Shown: piece after piece, positions 40,478 to 46,439 of the stretch
Numbering within the stretch: the stretch's first letter is position 1
Layout of the letters: every line of letters begins with the position of its first letter
IMG/VR virus record: IMGVR_UViG_3300001282_000991
Location: 1 to 46,439 of that record
Strand: one strand, 5' to 3'
DNA: 46,439 nucleotides
Source of the DNA: a virus
The notes under the pieces: generated by a model
Told to the model about the DNA's origin: nothing
Databases searched by the model: none
Seen by the model: the letters and a program-made list of their open reading frames with translations, nothing else
Made by a program: the position numbers and the translations under genes

Positions 40478-43474
40478 ATGACTATACCTTCATACTATAA
40501 GAAAGTCGCGAGTATATCGGTAACTGAGGGTGGTTCAGGATATACATCTGCGCCTACAGTAGTTATTGGCGGTAATGCCACTGCAACAGCGACTATTTCT
40601 AATGGTAAAGTTACTGCTGTAACTGTAACTAATTCAGGTTATGATTATACCAGTCCCCCAGCAATAACATTTTCAGGTGGTAGTGGATCTGGTGCCGCAG
40701 CGACTGCGAACATGGTATACATTGATAATGAATATAATGGATTTAAAGAATCATTAAGTCACTTAATTTCAAATCAATTACCAGATTTCGTTCGTAACGA
40801 ATATCCAGTATTTGTATCCTTTCTTCAAAAATACTATGAGTTTTTGGACGAAGATAATCAAGTAAACAATATCCTTCTTAACCATGATAATAATTTTGAT
40901 ATCAACAGAACACTTGATACATTCATTCCAAAGTTTAAGAATCAATATGCACAGAACTTTCCGATTACTGCGCAAATAGATGATAGACGATTAATTAAAT
41001 TCATCAAGCAGTTCTATGAATCAAAGGGTTCAGAGAAAGCAATAGAACTTCTCTTTAGAGTCTTATACAACGAACGCACAGAAATTTTCTATCCATCTGA
41101 ACAGATTCTTCGTGCGTCTGATGGTATTTGGATTGAAGATGTAACATTAAAATTGGCAGTCGATTCATCGATCACAGCAAATCCGTTCGATCTAAGTAGT
41201 AAAACAGTTAGAATTACATACTATGAGAATGTCTCATCAGTAACATATGAAAGAACCGTGCAGACAAACATCAGCAACGTAACTAAATTTGCTTATGTTT
41301 TTCCTGCTGTGTATGAGTTGGTAACAAGTCTACCTAAAACTGCAACGATTCGAGTTCCAGGCGCTGGTGCGGTTGCCTCTGCACTTGTCGCAGGTGGACA
41401 GGTTCGGGCAATTGTTGGTGAGGCGTATACGCAATTCAATTCATCAACAGGCGTAAATGACTCCACGAATATAATTACAATAAACAGTCACGGTTATTCT
41501 ACTGGTGATATTGTAATATATACTAGAGGCACAGGTCATGTTCTCGGTGGGTTGACAGAGTATACCACATATTATGTAATTGTTGTAAGTCCTAACCAAA
41601 TAAAATTAGCATTAACTGCAAACAACGCAGCGCTCGGCACGGCGATTAATATTGCACCTGCTGATCCAGGAAATAACAGACTTTATGCTCCTGTTACTGA
41701 CGGTGGTAATGGATACTTTGCAACACCAACTATCGAATTTACTTCACAAACGGGTGCTGGTGCAGCTGCAAGAGCAGTATTAACTGATACTGGGGAAATA
41801 TCAAATATCATAGTTACTAATGGCGGTTCTGGGTATGCCACAGCACCTGCTGTTACGTTTTCCACAGAAGCAATAAGAACTAAAGTTGAGATTGTTTCTG
41901 GGACGACTGTCACACAATATGGTTATATTGTTCGCCAATTAGCAACGGTTGATGTCATTGACTGTGACGGAACACCACCATGTGGGTTTACAGTCGGCGA
42001 CATTTTCTCTATTGATGAATCTGGTTCAGTAGGTTCATATACTATAGAATTTGAAAATGAAACTCTAGAATATTTTCTTAACAAATATAATGAAACTGAC
42101 ACTGGGTTAAATCCGTATACTCTCGTAGGTAGAGACAACAAGGCGTCTATTAGAATAGATGCAGTTGATGGTGATGGTTGCCCAACTGCAGTTAGTATTT
42201 TCGATACAGGTTTTGACTTTGAGCGCGAAACATTCACTGCGATAATTGAATCGGCACTAGGGTGTACTGCCACGTTGCAATTTACTACTGGTGCAGTTAA
42301 TACCAAGACGGGCAGATTTAGAGACTCCCGTGGTATGCTGTCGAATGTCAACAGACTACAAGACAACTTCTACTACCAGAACTATTCATATGTGATTCGC
42401 TCAAATGTTCCATCCAATAAATGGTTGGATATTGTAAAGAATACTACACACCCAGCAGGTACTGCTATCTTCGGTGAACTTACCATCGAGCAGACAGTTG
42501 ACTTCAGTCAATTCATTACAACGCCAATACAACCTCTGCATATCTATGAGTTTGTTCTCGAAGAACTTTCTGCCTCAGGTGGTATTAATCGCAATAATGA
42601 ATTCTATTTCGAAGTTGAGTTTATTAAGATTCTTACTGACTCTGCAACAGTAGCAGATGTAAATAGCAGTCATGTCTTCAAGGTATTGTCTGATGCTGCT
42701 ACAGTAGCAGACATAACATCTCTTGACTTTACTGTTGGTATCTATGAAGACGAAGGCGATACAACAGAAACAACAGATGTATTCGATCGTGTTGTTCAAT
42801 ATGTCAGAGAAGTAAACGAAACAACAATTACTGCTGAAAATGCAATCACTGATTTCGATAAGATTCTACAAGAAACAATTTTCCTTCAAGATCCATATGC
42901 TGAAGATTTCTTCGACGAAAATTATGTTGCAGCAGATAGTACTGAATTTGATTTTGCAAAGGTTATTGCTGACGCAGCAAATACCTCAGAATCGCAAGCG
43001 TTTGTGATGAGCAAACCTCTTACAGATACGGCAACTAACTCAGATACATTCGCCAGAACTGTCGAGTATTATAGAACGTTTACAGAATCTGTGATCACAC
43101 ATGAATATACCGCTGCTGGTATAGAACGTCCATCGGGTGCTGACGAGTTTGATGTAGATGAGGCAAATGCAACTGAAACATCATTCAATCATCTGTATAA
43201 ATATTTGGTTGATTCTGTTACGTCAACCGATACAGTTGGTGTAATTCCATATCTGGTTAAAACTGACAATGCAGGTGCCACTGAATTATTAATTGTGGCG
43301 AATGACTCTGCAACGATAGATTCTATCACTATTGCTGAACAATCGCTTATAAATACACTTAAAGGACTATTCGAAACAGTAACAGTCACCGAAGACGGTA
43401 TTGTAAATACGCAAGACTATGTTGATGGCGACTTCGGTTCGGATTATGTTGGTCAAGTAACTTATTTTAACTAA
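40478..43474 (+). CDS. gp7-like baseplate wedge / large structural protein
   Basis: 998 residues. Residues 10-75 and 400-465 are copies of a beta module with GSGYTSAPTVVI-type motifs, also found in the gp8 gene. Residues 90-260 hold a conserved structural part (LPDFVRNEYPVFVSFLQKYY, FIKQFYESKGSEKAIELLFR). From about 710 the chain is made of repeated Asp/Thr/Ala segments (SDAATVADITS, DTATNSDTFAR, DSATIDSITI) like those of tail fibre shafts, ending in QDYVDGDFGSDYVGQVTYF. Position between gp6 and gp8 implies gp7; the sequence itself was not matched to T4 gp7. Confidence 0.72.
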   Translation: MTIPSYYKKVASISVTEGGSGYTSAPTVVIGGNATATATISNGKVTAVTVTNSGYDYTSPPAITFSGGSGSGAAATANMVYIDNEYNGFKESLSHLISNQLPDFVRNEYPVFVSFLQKYYEFLDEDNQVNNILLNHDNNFDINRTLDTFIPKFKNQYAQNFPITAQIDDRRLIKFIKQFYESKGSEKAIELLFRVLYNERTEIFYPSEQILRASDGIWIEDVTLKLAVDSSITANPFDLSSKTVRITYYENVSSVTYERTVQTNISNVTKFAYVFPAVYELVTSLPKTATIRVPGAGAVASALVAGGQVRAIVGEAYTQFNSSTGVNDSTNIITINSHGYSTGDIVIYTRGTGHVLGGLTEYTTYYVIVVSPNQIKLALTANNAALGTAINIAPADPGNNRLYAPVTDGGNGYFATPTIEFTSQTGAGAAARAVLTDTGEISNIIVTNGGSGYATAPAVTFSTEAIRTKVEIVSGTTVTQYGYIVRQLATVDVIDCDGTPPCGFTVGDIFSIDESGSVGSYTIEFENETLEYFLNKYNETDTGLNPYTLVGRDNKASIRIDAVDGDGCPTAVSIFDTGFDFERETFTAIIESALGCTATLQFTTGAVNTKTGRFRDSRGMLSNVNRLQDNFYYQNYSYVIRSNVPSNKWLDIVKNTTHPAGTAIFGELTIEQTVDFSQFITTPIQPLHIYEFVLEELSASGGINRNNEFYFEVEFIKILTDSATVADVNSSHVFKVLSDAATVADITSLDFTVGIYEDEGDTTETTDVFDRVVQYVREVNETTITAENAITDFDKILQETIFLQDPYAEDFFDENYVAADSTEFDFAKVIADAANTSESQAFVMSKPLTDTATNSDTFARTVEYYRTFTESVITHEYTAAGIERPSGADEFDVDEANATETSFNHLYKYLVDSVTSTDTVGVIPYLVKTDNAGATELLIVANDSATIDSITIAEQSLINTLKGLFETVTVTEDGIVNTQDYVDGDFGSDYVGQVTYFN

Positions 43475-43491
43475 GAAGAAGGTAAACTCAA

Positions 43492-43941
43492 ATGAAACTA
43501 ATCGAAAACGTAAAGGGTACTAAGGGCGAACTAAATATCGTTCTTCGCGACGCAGCAGGGAATGTTACACAAGAAGTAACTGTTCCTAACCTTGTTGTTA
43601 ACACTGGTCTTGCTTATATTGCTTCGCGCATGAAGGATACTACTCTTTCTGCCATGTCACACATGGGTGTTGGCGAAGGCACAACAAACCCAGCAGCAGG
43701 TGATACTGCTCTTGAAACGCCACTCGGTGCACGTGTTGCTCTAACCTCAACAACTGTAACAGCAAACGCAATTGAATATGTCGCAACTTTTGGTGCTGGC
43801 GTAGGTACTGGTGCAGTTACTGAAGCAGGTATCTTCAATGCTCTGACCAGCGGAACAATGCTTTGCCGCACTGAATTTGCTGTCATCAACAAGGGTGCGT
43901 CAGACAGCATGACAATCACTTGGACGGTAACGATCTCGTAA
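43492..43941 (+). CDS. Small tail structural protein (149 aa)
   Basis: 149 residues, beta-rich: ELNIVLRDAAGNVTQEVTVP, NLVVNTGLAYIASRM, MSHMGVGEGTTNPAAGDTAL, YVATFGAGVGTGAVTEAGIF and a SMTITWTVTIS end. This pattern (MGVGxGTTxPxxxDTxLE, then VTEAGIFN) is shared by many phage fibre or baseplate decoration proteins. AAGAAGG before the ATG. Between gp7-like and gp8 genes, so a virion component. Confidence 0.75.
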   Translation: MKLIENVKGTKGELNIVLRDAAGNVTQEVTVPNLVVNTGLAYIASRMKDTTLSAMSHMGVGEGTTNPAAGDTALETPLGARVALTSTTVTANAIEYVATFGAGVGTGAVTEAGIFNALTSGTMLCRTEFAVINKGASDSMTITWTVTIS

Positions 43942-43947
43942 TATAAA

Positions 43948-45585
43948 ATGGCACTTCTTCTACGATCAGCAGGTCGCACAGAAATAGCAAGAAGTCTGTA
44001 TCGTGATATTTACAACGAGAACGACTTCTTCTATTTCTTTGTAGGCAGAACAACTGAGTGGGATGATGAAGAATCACCCGAACTTCCAGTTGATTCACCA
44101 CGTTATGCAAACACCTCAAGTAGGAATATGCTGTTCGTAAAACGTATTCAGTCAAGTGATGCAGTTCTTATGATCCCAAGAATTAATTGGGTATCTGGGA
44201 CTGTGTATGATCAGTATGACGACAAATATGGCGAACTGGATTCAACTGATACTGTAATTACTGCAAACAGTGGTGCGGCATCTCTAAAGGATTCATTATT
44301 TTATGTGTTGACTGATGATGATCATGTTTATAAATGTATCTTCAACAATGACAACGCCGACAGCACCGTAAAACCAACAGGGACTTCTACCTCTGCCATT
44401 GAAACTGCGGATGGATATATCTGGAAATTTATGTTTAAGGTTGAGGCGTCGGATAAAATTAAATTCTTGACACCTGAATATATTCCAGTAAGAAAAATTG
44501 CAGGATCTGGTGATCCTGAGTTTGATGTCAATGGTAGAATCGATACTATTACTATCACTAATACTGGTTCGTCATATGAAACTGCACCAACAGTTATCAT
44601 AAATGGTGATGGTACTGGTGCAGTTGCAACTGCATCTGTTTCTGGGGGAGTTCTTACTTCTATTTCGCTAACTGCTCCTGGAGAAGGATATAGTTTTGCG
44701 TATATTACATTCTCTGGTGGCGGTGGTTCTGGTGCTGCAGCATCTGTTTCTTTGGGCGCCACGGAATCCGGAACTGTCCAAGAAGATGTAGAAAACGCAG
44801 CAATTCCAGGAACAATTGACAGACTAGAAATTATTTCTGGTGGTATCGATTATGTTGATGGAGATGCAGCAGTAGCAATTGTTGGTGATGGTTCTGGCGC
44901 AGAAGCAATTCTAGATATTGATCCAGATGATGGATCTATTCTGTCAGTTACAATAACCAACCGAGGATCGGGTTATACTTTTGCAGATGTTACTATTACT
45001 GGTGCTGAAGGTGCTGGCGCAGAACTTATTGCAGTAATCTCACCAAGAGCAGGTCACGGTGCAAATGCACAGAAAGAATTGTTTGCAACGAATGTCGGAT
45101 TTTCAGTAAACCTTACTAATGATAATGCCGACTTGTTCTTGAATAACGATTTCAGACAAATCGGCGTAATAAAAAATCCATTAATTTTTAATAGTAATAA
45201 TAATTTTGATGATACCACTGGAACCTGTTGCTACGTTATTCAAGTTTTAGATCCACAGAACTATGCTCTGGATGACGTTATTACTACTGATAGTGGTGGT
45301 AGGTTTATTGTAATACAAAAAGTTGATGCTGATGGAGATGGTACAGATGATAGCATTTATCTCTTACCGATAATTCCTATCATTACTACATCAAGTGTAT
45401 TAACCAATACTACACAATCGATCCCAAATTTGGTAATAAATACAGATGTAAGTGGTGAAACTGTGGCACTAGCAACTCCAGAAATAGATAATACGACTGG
45501 TGAAATTATCTATCTGGACAATAGAGAATTTATCGTGCGCCAACAAGACCAAGTAGAAAAAATTAGAGCAATTCTAAAATTTTAA
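43948..45585 (+). CDS. gp8: gp8 baseplate wedge protein with inserted beta modules
   Basis: 545 residues (T4 gp8: 334). N-terminal family part: AGRTEIARSLYRDIYNENDF, FFYFFVGRTTEWDDE, DSLFYVLTDDDHVYKCIFNN, GYIWKFMFKV. Residues about 200-370 are three to four copies of the GSGY-type beta module, absent from T4 gp8 and accounting for the extra length. The end (FIVRQQDQVEKIRAILKF) matches the family. Confidence 0.88.
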   Translation: MALLLRSAGRTEIARSLYRDIYNENDFFYFFVGRTTEWDDEESPELPVDSPRYANTSSRNMLFVKRIQSSDAVLMIPRINWVSGTVYDQYDDKYGELDSTDTVITANSGAASLKDSLFYVLTDDDHVYKCIFNNDNADSTVKPTGTSTSAIETADGYIWKFMFKVEASDKIKFLTPEYIPVRKIAGSGDPEFDVNGRIDTITITNTGSSYETAPTVIINGDGTGAVATASVSGGVLTSISLTAPGEGYSFAYITFSGGGGSGAAASVSLGATESGTVQEDVENAAIPGTIDRLEIISGGIDYVDGDAAVAIVGDGSGAEAILDIDPDDGSILSVTITNRGSGYTFADVTITGAEGAGAELIAVISPRAGHGANAQKELFATNVGFSVNLTNDNADLFLNNDFRQIGVIKNPLIFNSNNNFDDTTGTCCYVIQVLDPQNYALDDVITTDSGGRFIVIQKVDADGDGTDDSIYLLPIIPIITTSSVLTNTTQSIPNLVINTDVSGETVALATPEIDNTTGEIIYLDNREFIVRQQDQVEKIRAILKF

Positions 45586-45599
45586 GAGAGACATAAAAT

Positions 45600-46439
45600 A
45601 TGGCACTGAATTTAAATGTATCTCCATACTATGATGACTTTGATGATACTAAAAATTTCAATCGAGTTCTGTTTAGACCTGGATATGCAGTACAGGCACG
45701 CGAACTAACACAACTTCAAACTCTGTTGCAATCGCAAATCGGTAAGTTTGGTGACCATATTTTCAAGAATGGTTCGGTTGTCAAAGGTTGTGAATTTAAA
45801 CTAGATTCTGAGAGAGCATTTGTTAAAATCGCAGATGCAGGTGTAGAAAATAATCTATTAGTAAATTATGTTGGAGACACTGTAACTGGTGCAACAACAG
45901 GAATTACTGCGGTAATCATAGACACTGCGACTGGTACTGAAGCAGAATCTCCAAATCTAAAAACATTGTATCTTCGCTATACTGGTGGTGATGGTGAATC
46001 TACCGCAGTCCACTTTTCTGGAGGTGAAACTCTTACTGTAACTTCTACGAATACAGGCAGAAACGGCGATACATTTGTTGTTGATAGCACATATGATGAA
46101 GCAGAACCAATCAACAGTTACTGGGGTCTTTCTTCTGCCTTAACCGTTGAAGATGGTATTGTCTATCTTGATGGTAAATTCGTAAACCATACAACACAAA
46201 CAATCATACTTTCTAAATACTCAAAATATCCGACATTAAAAGTTGGGTTTGAAATTGTAGAAAGCACAATTTCTCCAGAAGATGATCAAACTCTTCTCGA
46301 TCCAGCACAAGGATCCTTCAACTATGCTGCTCCTGGAGCAGATAGATACCAAGTCTCAACTACACTCGTTGCGTATGAACCAACTGACACCATACCATCT
46401 ACGTTCAATCAACTAGTTGATATTGTCTCAGGTAGCGTT
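45600..46439 (+). CDS. DUF4815-like structural protein (3' truncated by window)
   Basis: ATG at 45600-45602, open for 280 codons to the right edge. Opens MALNLNVSPYYDDFDDTKNF and continues VLFRPGYAVQARELTQLQTL, a signature of large baseplate/fibre-attachment proteins (DUF4815) of T4-like marine phages. In gene order it takes the place of T4 gp9/gp10, which anchor tail fibres. AAGAGAG lies upstream. Confidence 0.85.
   Translation, partial: MALNLNVSPYYDDFDDTKNFNRVLFRPGYAVQARELTQLQTLLQSQIGKFGDHIFKNGSVVKGCEFKLDSERAFVKIADAGVENNLLVNYVGDTVTGATTGITAVIIDTATGTEAESPNLKTLYLRYTGGDGESTAVHFSGGETLTVTSTNTGRNGDTFVVDSTYDEAEPINSYWGLSSALTVEDGIVYLDGKFVNHTTQTIILSKYSKYPTLKVGFEIVESTISPEDDQTLLDPAQGSFNYAAPGADRYQVSTTLVAYEPTDTIPSTFNQLVDIVSGSV

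Noticed and set aside
41923-42366. Minus-strand frame of 147 codons
   Set aside because: Antisense to the gp7-like structural gene; Ser/Val-rich composition is explained by the sense codons.
43196-43355. TATAAATA boxes at 43196 and 43348
   Set aside because: Both lie inside the gp7-like coding sequence where Tyr-Lys-Tyr and Ile-Asn-Thr codons create them; no start codon lies at a useful distance. They could still act on the gp8 block but are not supported.

Overview
The window reads as part of the genome of a T4-like contractile-tailed phage (myovirus). The clearest signs are the conserved 33-59-32 replication/late-transcription block and a long run of T4-type baseplate genes (26, 51, 4, 48, 53, a gp27-like hub, a gp5-like hub, 25, 6, 7-like, 8). 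The AT-rich composition, phoH, a 2-oxoglutarate dioxygenase-like gene, a NodU-type carbamoyltransferase and twitch-type radical SAM genes fit a marine phage. A circularly permuted (two-piece) tmRNA is the best host clue. Permuted ssrA genes are typical of alphaproteobacteria, so an alphaproteobacterial host is my inference, not a demonstrated fact.

Layout. 1-2171: the tail of an unidentified gene, then a CHASE2-type class III nucleotidyl cyclase, both on the plus strand. 2134-3211: five tightly packed small minus-strand genes of unknown function with two consensus sigma70 promoters. 3238-3320: a divergent promoter pair sharing an inverted repeat. 3346-17181: one long plus-strand operon with overlapping genes: a conserved phage protein, eight radical SAM enzymes, one SAM methyltransferase, a 33-residue microprotein, an SGNH hydrolase and a carbamoyltransferase. 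17193-20951: small accessory genes, phoH, a PD-(D/E)XK exonuclease, a zinc-ribbon protein, a TauD-like protein and a DUF2061-like membrane protein. 20948-21394: permuted tmRNA with its promoter and terminator. 21465-24114: SleB-type cell-wall hydrolase, gp33, gp59, a small acidic protein, gp32 and a bidirectional terminator. 24121-29395 (minus): tape-measure-like protein, gp51, gp26, tail-tube-like protein, a conserved protein, a small basic protein and gp4. 29440-46439 (plus): baseplate hub, spike and wedge genes, running off the right edge.

How it fits together. The right half builds the baseplate and cell-puncturing device. Its cell-wall enzymes are spread over three consecutive hub/spike proteins: an SGNH domain on the gp27-like hub, a GH19 domain on the gp5-like OB protein, and an M15 peptidase on a separate beta-helix spike. 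gp33 should connect replication-coupled sliding clamps to late TATAAATA promoters, several of which are visible. The left half looks like a host-manipulation and modification region. Its eight-member radical SAM operon ending in a carbamoyltransferase is the best candidate for an undescribed pathway; its substrate cannot be read from the sequence.
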